DNA of 64,000 nt, taken from contig NZ_BMDG01000018.1 in assembly GCF_014635665.1 (NCBI RefSeq), positions 1 to 64,000 of the forward strand, in the 5' to 3' direction. Made by a program: the position numbers and the translations under genes. Positions 52,950 through 60,246 of the stretch are shown in pieces (the first letter of the stretch is position 1; every line of letters begins with the position of its first letter). Below the pieces are notes generated by a model, which had not been told where the DNA came from, ran no database searches, and was given only the letters and a program-made list of their open reading frames with translations. Origin of the DNA: Isoptericola cucumis (GTDB taxonomy: Bacteria > Actinomycetota > Actinomycetes > Actinomycetales > Cellulomonadaceae).

Positions 52950-54662
52950 TCAGCCGCGCGTCTCCTCCGCGGCGCGCACCACCTGCTCCAGCCAGGAGCG
53001 GCGCGCGGCGATCGAGGTCTCGATCTCCTCGGCGCGGCGCGCGTCCCCGGCCTCCCGGGCCCGCGCGAGGTCGGCCTCCAGCCCCTCGATCGCGGACTCG
53101 AGCTGCGACGCCGCGCCCTCGGCGCGGGCACGCGTCTCCGGGTTCGTGCGGTCCCACCGGGCCTGGTCGGCGTCGCGCACGGCCGACTCGACGGCGCGCA
53201 GCCGGCCCTCGACACGCTGCAGGTCGCCGCGCGGGACCTTGCCGGCGTCCTCCCAGCGTTCCTGGATGTCCCGCAGCGCGGCCTTGGCGGCCTGGAGGTC
53301 GGTGACCGGCAACAGCGCCTCCGCCTGCGCGAGCAGCTCCTCCTTGACCACGAGGTTCTGCGCGTACTCCGCGTCGATCACCGCGTTCTCGGCGTCCCGG
53401 GCGGCGAAGAACGTGTCCTGCGCGCCGCGGAAGCGTGCCCAGAGCGCGTCATCGTCCTTCCGGTTGGCCCGGCCGGCCGCCTTCCAGCGGGTCATGAGGT
53501 CGCGGTACGCCGCTGCGGTCGCCCCCCAGTCGGTGCTGTGCGCGAGGGCCTCGGCCTCCTGGACGAGCTTCTCCTTGGCCGCCTTGGCGGCGCTGTTGCG
53601 CTGCTCCAGGTCGGCGAAGAAGTGCCGGCGCTCGCGGTCGAAGGCCGTGCGCGCGTGGCTGAAACGCTTCCAGAGCGCCTCCTCGGTGGGCCGGTCGATG
53701 CGAGGGCCGTTGCGCTGCGACTCCTTCCAGGTCTCGAGCAGGGACCGCAGCTCCTCCCCGGCGGGCCGCCACTGCATCTTGGCCGGGTCGGTGGCCGCGA
53801 TCTTCTCCGCCGCCTCGACGATGCCGGTGCGGGCCTCGACGGCCTCGGCCTTCGCGGCCTGACGCTCCTGCTCGAGCGCGGCCCGGCGCTCCGCCGCGAC
53901 CGAGCGCAGCCCCTCCACGCGCGTCCGCAGGGTGTCGAGGTCGCCCACGGCGGCCGGCTCGGCCGTCTCCTCCGACAGCTTGGCCAGGGTCTGGTCGATC
54001 TCGCGGACCGACAGGTCCGCGGACGACAGCCGCGTCTCGAACAGCGCCACCTTGGCCACGAGGTCGAGGTACCGGCGGACGTAGAGGCTCATCGCCTCGT
54101 ACGTGGAGACCCCGGGGAACTGGCCCACGGCCCGCTCGCCGGCCGCCTCGCGCACGTACACCGTGCCGTCGTCGTCGACGCGGCCGAACGCCTCGGCCGC
54201 GGCGGCCTCCGCGGCGTCCAGCGCCGCGGGCGGGACCGCGGGCACCGGGGCGGCGTCGGCTCCCGGCTTGGCTCCTGGCCGGGCCACGGCGGCCGGCGTC
54301 GGCCGGCGCAGCGCCGAGGGCTTGGGCGCGAGGGCCGACGGCTTGGGGGGTCGGGGCGTACCCGTCGCCGGCGCGCTCGGTGTCTCTTCGGCGCCCGGTG
54401 TGGTCTCAGCCGTCGCGTCGTCGTCGGCGGGTGCGCTCTCGGCGGCGGGTGCGCTCGCGGCAGCACCGCCGTCGTCATCGGCGGGCGCCCCTTCGTCGGT
54501 GGGCGCTCCTTCGTCGGTGGGCGCCCCCTCGTCGGTGGCTGGGGAGGAGTTCCCGGGAGCCTCCGCGGCACGGTCGGTGTCGGGGGCAGGAGTCTCGGCC
54601 TGCTCGGTCTCGACCGCCTCGGGCTGCTCCGGGCCGGTCGAGCCGGGGGTGCTCTCGCTCAC
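52950..54662 (-). CDS. DUF349-domain coiled-coil protein
   Basis: The 570-residue protein has a 150-residue low-complexity N terminus (acidic, with three DEGAPT repeats encoded by an 18-bp tandem repeat at about 54481-54537, then Pro/Ala/Lys-rich) and a long helical region from about 185 to 565 made of repeated DUF349 units, each about 70 residues (for example WKAAGRANRKDDDALWARFRGAQDTFF). Function is unknown; DUF349 proteins often lie beside rel in actinobacteria. The GTG start overlaps the cyclophilin stop by GTGA, so both form one operon. Confidence 0.9.
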   Translation of the reverse strand: MSESTPGSTGPEQPEAVETEQAETPAPDTDRAAEAPGNSSPATDEGAPTDEGAPTDEGAPADDDGGAAASAPAAESAPADDDATAETTPGAEETPSAPATGTPRPPKPSALAPKPSALRRPTPAAVARPGAKPGADAAPVPAVPPAALDAAEAAAAEAFGRVDDDGTVYVREAAGERAVGQFPGVSTYEAMSLYVRRYLDLVAKVALFETRLSSADLSVREIDQTLAKLSEETAEPAAVGDLDTLRTRVEGLRSVAAERRAALEQERQAAKAEAVEARTGIVEAAEKIAATDPAKMQWRPAGEELRSLLETWKESQRNGPRIDRPTEEALWKRFSHARTAFDRERRHFFADLEQRNSAAKAAKEKLVQEAEALAHSTDWGATAAAYRDLMTRWKAAGRANRKDDDALWARFRGAQDTFFAARDAENAVIDAEYAQNLVVKEELLAQAEALLPVTDLQAAKAALRDIQERWEDAGKVPRGDLQRVEGRLRAVESAVRDADQARWDRTNPETRARAEGAASQLESAIEGLEADLARAREAGDARRAEEIETSIAARRSWLEQVVRAAEETRG

Positions 54663-55438
54663 TGGGTCTCCACTCCTTCGATGATGACGGGGCTCGTGGG
54701 GGACTCTGTCCCCTCCACGGTGCCCGCGTCAGCGACTGCCTGGACGGCGTCCAGGCCGGACGTCACGGTGCCGAGCACCGTGTACCCGCCGGCGGCGTCG
54801 GACGGGATGGTCGAATCCTGGTACACGATGAAGAACTGCGAGCCCATCGACTCGCCGTCGCCGCTGGCGCGGGCCATCGCGACGGTGCCGGCGGGGTACA
54901 CGTTGTCGGCGGGGGCGTTCTCGACCGGGCCGTACGAGTAGCCGGGGTCGCCGGACCCGGTGCCGGTGGGGTCGCCGCACTGCAGCACGTGGATGCCCGA
55001 GGTGGTGAGGCGGTGGCAGGCGGTGTCGTCGTAATAGCCGCCGTCCGCGAGCGACACGAAGCTGGCGACGGCCTGGGGGGCCGCGGCGCCGTCGAGCTCC
55101 ATGACGACCTGGGACTCGGTGCCTCCGGCGCACATGTCGAGCGTCGCGGTCCACGTGCGGCCCTCGGCGGCCGACGGGTCCGGCAGCTCGCCCCCGCTCC
55201 GCGCACCGGTGGACGCGGCGGGGCAGTCGCCGGCGGCCGCGGGGGTGCCGGACGCCGCCGGGCCCGACGCACCGCCCAGACCTGCGACGACGGCCGTGCC
55301 TCCGACCAGCGCGAGGATCGCGAGGATCGCCACGATCGCCCACGTCCGGCGCCGGCGCTCCCTCGTCCGAGCCTGTCGCTCGTCCCACTTCGCCTGCCGC
55401 TTGCGTGCCTGCTCGCGCTCGCGCTTGGTGGCCGCCAC
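54659..55438 (-). CDS. Membrane-anchored peptidyl-prolyl isomerase (cyclophilin)
   Basis: The 259-residue protein starts with a charged cytoplasmic stretch (KREREQARKRQAKWDERQ), a membrane helix at about 33-53 (WAIVAILAILALVGGTAVVAGL), and an extracytoplasmic cyclophilin domain (DGGYYDDTACHRL, MGSQFFIVYQDS, YTVLGTVTSGLDAV). It should speed proline isomerisation in exported proteins. The GTG at 55438 is preferred over 55486 because it gives the usual actinobacterial N terminus and follows GGAGGTG. The order ppi-MBL-hisS near rel is conserved. Confidence 0.92.
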   Translation of the reverse strand: MAATKREREQARKRQAKWDERQARTRERRRRTWAIVAILAILALVGGTAVVAGLGGASGPAASGTPAAAGDCPAASTGARSGGELPDPSAAEGRTWTATLDMCAGGTESQVVMELDGAAAPQAVASFVSLADGGYYDDTACHRLTTSGIHVLQCGDPTGTGSGDPGYSYGPVENAPADNVYPAGTVAMARASGDGESMGSQFFIVYQDSTIPSDAAGGYTVLGTVTSGLDAVQAVADAGTVEGTESPTSPVIIEGVETQ

Positions 55439-55542
55439 CGTCGGGGGCACCTCCTTGGTCGTCCGGTCACCGCACGTCGGATCCACGTGCGCAGGACAGT
55501 CTAGGCGGCGGGACGCCGGTCACGCCCACGAGAATCCGCCGC

Positions 55543-55548
55543 TAGCGT
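55543..55548 (+). promoter_or_regulatory. Putative -10 box of the metallo-hydrolase gene
   Basis: TAGCGT ends 7 nt before the GTG at 55556, pointing to a leaderless start there rather than at the in-frame GTG at 55547. Confidence 0.5.
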
Positions 55549-55555
55549 GTGGGTC

Positions 55556-56332
55556 GTGCAGGTGCTCCAGGTCGTCGCCCCCGTGTTCGGCACCAACTGC
55601 TGCGTCGTGGTCGCCGGCGGCTCGTCGGCGGACGCGCGCCAGGACGCCGGTCCGCGCCGCGACTGCGTCGTCGTCGACCCGGGCGCCGGCGTCGCCGCGG
55701 AGGTGTCGCGCCTGGTGGAGAGACACGGGCTGCGGCCGCGTGCGGTGCTCGCCACGCATGGTCACGTCGACCACACCTGGGACGCCGCCGACCTGTGCGC
55801 GCGGTACGACGTGCCCCTCCGTCTCCACGCCGCGGACGCCTACCGCCTCGCGGACCCGTTCGGGAGCCTCGGCCTCGCGGCCGGCGGGGGCCCTGGCGTC
55901 TCCGACGCCCTCGCGGCGGCGCTCGCAGGTACCGGGCGACGGCCTGGCGACTACCGCGTCCCGCGGCACGTCGAGACGTTCGACGGCACCGGCGGCCCCG
56001 TGGAGGTCGTCGCGGGCGCCGTGCGCCTGGCCGGCGTGCCGGCGCCGGGTCACACGCAGGGCTCCACCCTGTTCGTCCTGGACGACGGCCCGGGCACCGC
56101 GGACGACGGGGACGCGGCCGCCGGGACCGTCCTCGCGGGCGACGTGCTGTTCGCGGGCGGCGTCGGGCGCACGGACCTGCCCGGCGGCGACGCGGCGACG
56201 ATGACGCGCACGCTGCGCGACGTCGTCGCGCGGCTCGACCCCCGCCTCGTCGTCGTACCCGGCCACGGACCGAGGACGACCGTCGCCCACGAGCTGGCCA
56301 CCAACCCGTTCCTGCGCCGAGCGGCCGGCTGA
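55556..56332 (+). CDS. Metallo-beta-lactamase-fold hydrolase (glyoxalase II-like)
   Basis: The 258-residue protein has the two-metal site ATHGHVDHTWDA (HxHxDH), PAPGHTQGSTLFV, GDVLFAGGVGRTDLPGGD and PGHGPRTTVAHE in the usual order. The family splits thioesters such as S-lactoylglutathione analogues; the actinobacterial substrate is unknown. It lies between the cyclophilin (divergent) and hisS, the conserved arrangement. The GTG at 55556 is chosen because of the preceding TAGCGT box. Confidence 0.9.
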   Translation: MQVLQVVAPVFGTNCCVVVAGGSSADARQDAGPRRDCVVVDPGAGVAAEVSRLVERHGLRPRAVLATHGHVDHTWDAADLCARYDVPLRLHAADAYRLADPFGSLGLAAGGGPGVSDALAAALAGTGRRPGDYRVPRHVETFDGTGGPVEVVAGAVRLAGVPAPGHTQGSTLFVLDDGPGTADDGDAAAGTVLAGDVLFAGGVGRTDLPGGDAATMTRTLRDVVARLDPRLVVVPGHGPRTTVAHELATNPFLRRAAG

Positions 56333-56430
56333 ACCCGGCGACCCCGAGCGGCGCCCGAGCGGTGTCCGAGACCGGTCCGGCCGATGGGCGCCGGGACCGG
56401 TGCACCTCCGTCGTCTGGGAAGATGGCCGC

Positions 56431-57864
56431 ATGGCACGCCCTCACCCTCTCTCCGGCTTCCCCGAATGGCTCCCCGACGGCCGCGTGGTCGAGCAGCACG
56501 TGCTCGAGGTCTTGCGGCGCACGTTCGAGCTGCACGGGTTCGCCGGCATCGAGACGCGGGCGGTCGAGCCGTTGGACCAGCTGCTGCGCAAGGGGGAGAC
56601 CTCCAAGGAGGTCTACGTGCTGCGGCGGCTGCAGGACGACGCCGACGGTGCCGAGCCGGCGGACCGGCAGCCGGAGAAGCAGCTGGGCCTGCACTTCGAC
56701 CTCACCGTCCCGTTCGCGCGGTACGTGCTGGAGAACGCCGGCCGCCTGGCGTTCCCGTTCAAGCGCTACCAGATCCAGAAGGTGTGGCGCGGCGAGCGGC
56801 CGCAGGACGGTCGCTTCCGCGAGTTCGTGCAGGCGGACATCGACGTCGTGGGCGCGGGCGAGCTGCCCTACCACTACGAGGTCGAGCTCCCGCTGGTCAT
56901 GGCCGAGGCGCTCGGGGCGCTGCGCGACGTCGGCGTGCCCGAGGTCCGGGTCCTGGTGAACAACCGCAAGGTGGCCGAGGGGTTCTACCGCGGGCTGGGG
57001 CTCGAGGACGTCGAGGGCGTGCTGCGTCAGGTCGACAAGCTCGACAAGGTCGGGCCGGACTCCGTCGCCGCGCTGCTCCAGGACGAGCAGGGTGCCACGC
57101 CGGAGCAGGCGAAGGCCTGCCTCGAGCTCGCGGAGATCTCGGGCGACGACGCGACGGTCGTCGAGCGGGTCCGTGCGCTCGCCGCGTCCTACGACGCCGG
57201 CACCGACCTGCTGGAGACGGGCCTCGACGAGCTCGGGGCGCTGATCGACGCCGCGGCACGCCGCGCCCCGGGCGTCGTGGTGGCCGACCTCAAGATCGCG
57301 CGCGGGCTGGACTACTACACGGGCTCCGTCTACGAGACCGTCCTGGTCGGCCACGAGGAGCTCGGGTCGATCTGCTCGGGCGGGCGGTACGACACCCTCG
57401 CCTCGGACGGCAAGAACACGTACCCCGGCGTCGGCCTGTCGGTCGGCGTCTCGCGCCTGGTGTCCCGCCTGCTGTCCGCCGGTCTCGTGACCGCGACCCG
57501 CGGGGTGCCGACGGTCGTGCTCGTGGCGGTGGCCGACGAGGCCACGCGCCCGCAGTCCGACGCGGTCGCGACCGCGCTGCGGGCCCGCGGGATCGCCGCC
57601 GACGTCGCGCCGACGGCCGCCAAGTTCGGCAAGCAGATCAAGTTCGCCGACCGTCGCGGCATCCCGTTCGTGTGGTTCCCCGGGCAGCCGGGCGACACGG
57701 GACACGACCGGGCCGACGACCAGGCCGACGACCGGGCCGACGACCGGGCCGGCGACCAGGTGAAGGACATCCGGTCCGGCGACCAGACGGACGCCGACGC
57801 CGCGACGTGGGAGCCGCCGGCGGGCGACCTGCGCCCCCGGGCCGTCGCCGTGGCGCGGCACTAG
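56431..57864 (+). CDS. hisS: Histidyl-tRNA synthetase
   Basis: The 477-residue class II synthetase has LSGFPEWLPDGRVVEQ, motif 2 (FKRYQIQKVWRGERPQDGRFREF), ARGLDYYTGSVYE and SICSGGRYDTLAS (histidine site), and a C-terminal anticodon domain (GIPFVWFPG, VKDIRSGDQ). Near the end, residues 426-441 are an extra Asp/Ala/Arg-rich stretch from four 12-bp repeats (57706-57753), placed in a loop just before VKDIRSG. ATG at 56431 follows GGGAAGA. Confidence 0.96.
   Translation: MARPHPLSGFPEWLPDGRVVEQHVLEVLRRTFELHGFAGIETRAVEPLDQLLRKGETSKEVYVLRRLQDDADGAEPADRQPEKQLGLHFDLTVPFARYVLENAGRLAFPFKRYQIQKVWRGERPQDGRFREFVQADIDVVGAGELPYHYEVELPLVMAEALGALRDVGVPEVRVLVNNRKVAEGFYRGLGLEDVEGVLRQVDKLDKVGPDSVAALLQDEQGATPEQAKACLELAEISGDDATVVERVRALAASYDAGTDLLETGLDELGALIDAAARRAPGVVVADLKIARGLDYYTGSVYETVLVGHEELGSICSGGRYDTLASDGKNTYPGVGLSVGVSRLVSRLLSAGLVTATRGVPTVVLVAVADEATRPQSDAVATALRARGIAADVAPTAAKFGKQIKFADRRGIPFVWFPGQPGDTGHDRADDQADDRADDRAGDQVKDIRSGDQTDADAATWEPPAGDLRPRAVAVARH
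57706..57753 (+). repeat. In-frame 12-bp tandem repeat in hisS
   Basis: Four copies of GACCGGGCCGAC (with one A and one G variant) add about 16 residues of Asp-Arg-Ala-Asp type to a surface loop of the anticodon domain. Confidence 0.9.
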
Positions 57865-57884
57865 CCACCGCTGGGCGGCCGCGC

Positions 57885-58268
57885 TCAGGCCTCGATGAGC
57901 GCGACGACGTTGCGCGCCGGGTCGCGGAACCACGCGATCGTCGGCCCCTGGCGCGGGTCGTCGCTGCGCACCACCCCGTCGGCGTCCTGGGCGAAGCCCG
58001 GGTAGCGGACCAGGTCGACACCCGACCCGTGCAGGTCGGCGGCCGCGCTCGCGACGTCCGGCACGACGAGGTTGAGCACCGTGTGGCTCGCGGGCTCGTG
58101 GTCGTCGCCCTTCGGGTAGACGAACACGGGAGCGCCGCCGGTGACGTCGAGCTCGAGCCCCATGGGGGTGCGGGTGACCGTCAGCCCCAGGATGTCCCGG
58201 TAGAAGGCCTCCGACGTGTCCAGGTCGTCGACGGAGAAGCTGCTGAAGGCATGCTGCACGGTGAACAC
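57885..58268 (-). CDS. VOC-family (glyoxalase/bleomycin-resistance fold) protein
   Basis: The 127-residue protein has the VOC pattern: AFSSFSVDDLDTSEAFYRDILGL, ELDVTGGAPVFVYPK, HTVLNLVVPDV and GPTIAWFRDPARNVVALIE. Metal ligands are not fully clear. Function is unknown. The GTG at 58268 has AAGGAG upstream. It is divergent from the papain-like gene, with a perfect 18-bp palindrome in between. Confidence 0.85.
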   Translation of the reverse strand: MFTVQHAFSSFSVDDLDTSEAFYRDILGLTVTRTPMGLELDVTGGAPVFVYPKGDDHEPASHTVLNLVVPDVASAAADLHGSGVDLVRYPGFAQDADGVVRSDDPRQGPTIAWFRDPARNVVALIEA

Positions 58269-58350
58269 GGTGTCTCCTTCGCCCGGGTGTCGGTGGTGGT
58301 GCGCCGGGCCTGGAGGGTGGACCGCGCGGGCGGGACGAACTGAGCGGCGC

Positions 58351-58368
58351 CGGGGGGATATCCCCCCG
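58351..58368. repeat. Perfect 18-bp G/C-tract palindrome
   Basis: C-G6-ATAT-C6-G forms a perfect palindrome in the 185-bp gap between the divergent VOC and papain-like genes. It could be a regulator site. Direct copies of CCCTGAGG follow at 58373-58391. Confidence 0.8.
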
Positions 58369-58440
58369 AACACCCTGAGGGGCCCCTGAGGATGCCCCTG
58401 ATTCGCCCGCTGATCAGGCCTGACGCGGCCGTTCAGACGC

Positions 58441-58446
58441 TACGGT
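58441..58446 (+). promoter_or_regulatory. Putative -10 box of the papain-like gene
   Basis: TACGGT ends 7 nt before the GTG at 58454, which suggests a leaderless start there. Confidence 0.45.
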
Positions 58447-58453
58447 GTGGGCC

Positions 58454-59032
58454 GTGAGCATCTACGTCGTCCTGTCCCGCAGCAGCACCGTCCTGTCCCG
58501 GACGATCCGCCTGGCGACGCGGGACGAGTTCACCCACTCGGCGCTCGCGCTGGACGCCGACCTGGACCTGATGTTCAGCTTCGGTCGCCGCCGGGCCAGC
58601 AACCCGTTCGTGGGGTGCTTCAAGCGGGAGCGCCTGGACGACGCGTTCTACCGCGACATGGACCGGCTGCCCGGGGTCGTCCTCGAGGTGCCCGTCACGG
58701 AGCGGCAGCGCGAGGCGATCTGCGGGCACGTCGCCGAGATCCTGCTGGACGGCCACACCTACACGTACAACGCCCCGGGGCTCGTGTCGGGCCTGCTCGG
58801 CCGCGGGGCCGAGGACGACCGGCGCTTCTTCTGCTCCGAGTTCGTCTACGACGTGCTGCACCGGGCGGGCGTGTGCGACCTGGGGGTGCCGCGCTGGAAG
58901 GTCCGGCCGCAGACCCTGCTGAACCTGCCGGGCGAGGTCGTCTTCCGCGGAGACCTCAAGCAGTACTCCGCCCAGCGCGTGCGCACGGGCGCCGGCGCCT
59001 CGCTCACGTTCCGGCTTCCCGCGAGCGCCTAG
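58454..59032 (+). CDS. Permuted papain-like (YiiX/NlpC-P60-type) amidase
   Basis: The 192-residue protein has the circularly permuted NlpC/P60-like arrangement: His in DEFTHSALALD near residue 32 and Cys in RRFFCSEFVYDVLHRAG near 134. Such enzymes hydrolyse or bind amide or thioester links in lipids or peptides. No signal peptide is visible, so it is probably cytoplasmic. The GTG at 58454 lies behind a TACGGT box. Function is inferred from fold only. Confidence 0.78.
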   Translation: MSIYVVLSRSSTVLSRTIRLATRDEFTHSALALDADLDLMFSFGRRRASNPFVGCFKRERLDDAFYRDMDRLPGVVLEVPVTERQREAICGHVAEILLDGHTYTYNAPGLVSGLLGRGAEDDRRFFCSEFVYDVLHRAGVCDLGVPRWKVRPQTLLNLPGEVVFRGDLKQYSAQRVRTGAGASLTFRLPASA

Positions 59033-59120
59033 CCAGGGCGCACGACGGCGGCGGGCGGGTCGCGACACGCTCGCAGCGGGTGCTCAGGCGCCGCACAGGC
59101 AGTCGTGCGAACGTGGCGTC

Positions 59121-60191
59121 ATGCCGAGACGGGTCTTTCTTCATGTCGGGGCACCGAAGTCGGGCACGACCTATCTGCAGTCGCGCCTGCGCGCCAACCG
59201 CCGGGGCCTGCGGGCGTACGGCGTGCGCTACCCGCTCGGGTGGTTCGCCGACCCGCGCCTGCACTACTGGGCGGCCCTCGAGGTCACGGACTCCGACCAC
59301 GGCGTCGACCCGCGGCACGTGGACGGCTCCTGGCGCCGGCTGCTGCGGCGGGTGCGCCGCGCGCGGGGCGACGTCGTCGTCAGCCACGAGATGCTCGCGA
59401 AGGCCGCCGGCGACCAGGCCGCGCGGGCGCTCGCGGACCTGGCGGCCACGGGGGCCGAGGTCCACGTCGTCCTGACGGCCCGCGACCTGGCGCGCGAGCT
59501 GACCAGCGGCTGGCAGGAGACGCTCAAGTTCGGCTCCAGGACGACGTTCCGGCGCTACCTCGACAACGCGCAGGCGGGCCGGTCCGGGTTCATGCAGGGG
59601 TTCGACCCGACCCGGGTCCTCGCCGTGTGGGGTGCGGACCTGCCGGCGGAGCGGATCCACGTCGTGACGGCGCCGCCGCCCGGGCACGACGCGGACCTCC
59701 TGTGGTCGAGGTTCCTGGCCGCCCTGGGGGTGGGGGAGGCCGAGCTGCCGCGGGAGGCGTCGCAGGCGAACGCGTCGGTCGGCATCCCGGAGGCGCAGGT
59801 GCTGCGACGCCTCAACCGGAGGCTGGGCGAGGACGCCCGGCGGGGCGGCGCGCTGTCGCCGCTGATCGAGGGGATCGTCGTGAGCGGGGCGCTCGCCTCG
59901 CGACGGTCGCCGCGCATCACGCTCGGCCCGGCCGACCACCCCTGGGTCGCCGAGCGCAGCGATGCGTGGATCGAATGGTTGCGCGAGCGGGGCGTGCGGG
60001 TGCACGGCGACCTCGACGACCTGCGGCCGGGGGAGCCGGACCCCGACTGGGTCGACCCCGACGTCCTCATGCCGCAGAAGGTCGCCGGCGCCGCGCTGGA
60101 CACCGTGGAGGTGCTGCTGGGCGAGGTGAGCGCCCGCCGCGTCCGGCCGACGGAACGGGTCCGCCGGGCCTGGGCACGCCTCCGCTCCTGA
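59121..60191 (+). CDS. Sulfotransferase-like protein
   Basis: The 356-residue protein starts RVFLHVGAPKSGTTYLQSRL, the PAPS-binding 5' loop of sulfotransferases, and has VVVSHEML and VHVVLTARDLARELTSGWQE, the 3'-phosphate region. The second half is diverged. It may sulfate a cell-surface sugar or lipid; acceptor unknown. ATG start at 59121. It lies 55 bp before the SOS-box-bearing radical SAM gene in the same direction. Confidence 0.85.
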   Translation: MPRRVFLHVGAPKSGTTYLQSRLRANRRGLRAYGVRYPLGWFADPRLHYWAALEVTDSDHGVDPRHVDGSWRRLLRRVRRARGDVVVSHEMLAKAAGDQAARALADLAATGAEVHVVLTARDLARELTSGWQETLKFGSRTTFRRYLDNAQAGRSGFMQGFDPTRVLAVWGADLPAERIHVVTAPPPGHDADLLWSRFLAALGVGEAELPREASQANASVGIPEAQVLRRLNRRLGEDARRGGALSPLIEGIVVSGALASRRSPRITLGPADHPWVAERSDAWIEWLRERGVRVHGDLDDLRPGEPDPDWVDPDVLMPQKVAGAALDTVEVLLGEVSARRVRPTERVRRAWARLRS

Positions 60192-60222
60192 CCGAGGCCC
60201 GCCCGCCCTGCTGGACGCCGGC

Positions 60223-60238
60223 TCGAACGTGTGTTCGA
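60223..60238 (+). promoter_or_regulatory. SOS (LexA) box before the radical SAM gene
   Basis: TCGAAC-GTGT-GTTCGA is a perfect palindrome matching the actinobacterial LexA-binding consensus TCGAACN4GTTCGA. It ends 8 nt before the ATG at 60247. No other perfect match is visible in the window, including before dinB and the ruv genes. Confidence 0.88.
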
Positions 60239-60246
60239 ATGTGTCG

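Noticed and set aside
60229-60246. In-frame GTG upstream of the radical SAM gene
   Set aside because: It lies inside the LexA palindrome and would add six unconserved residues; the ATG at 60247 is better.
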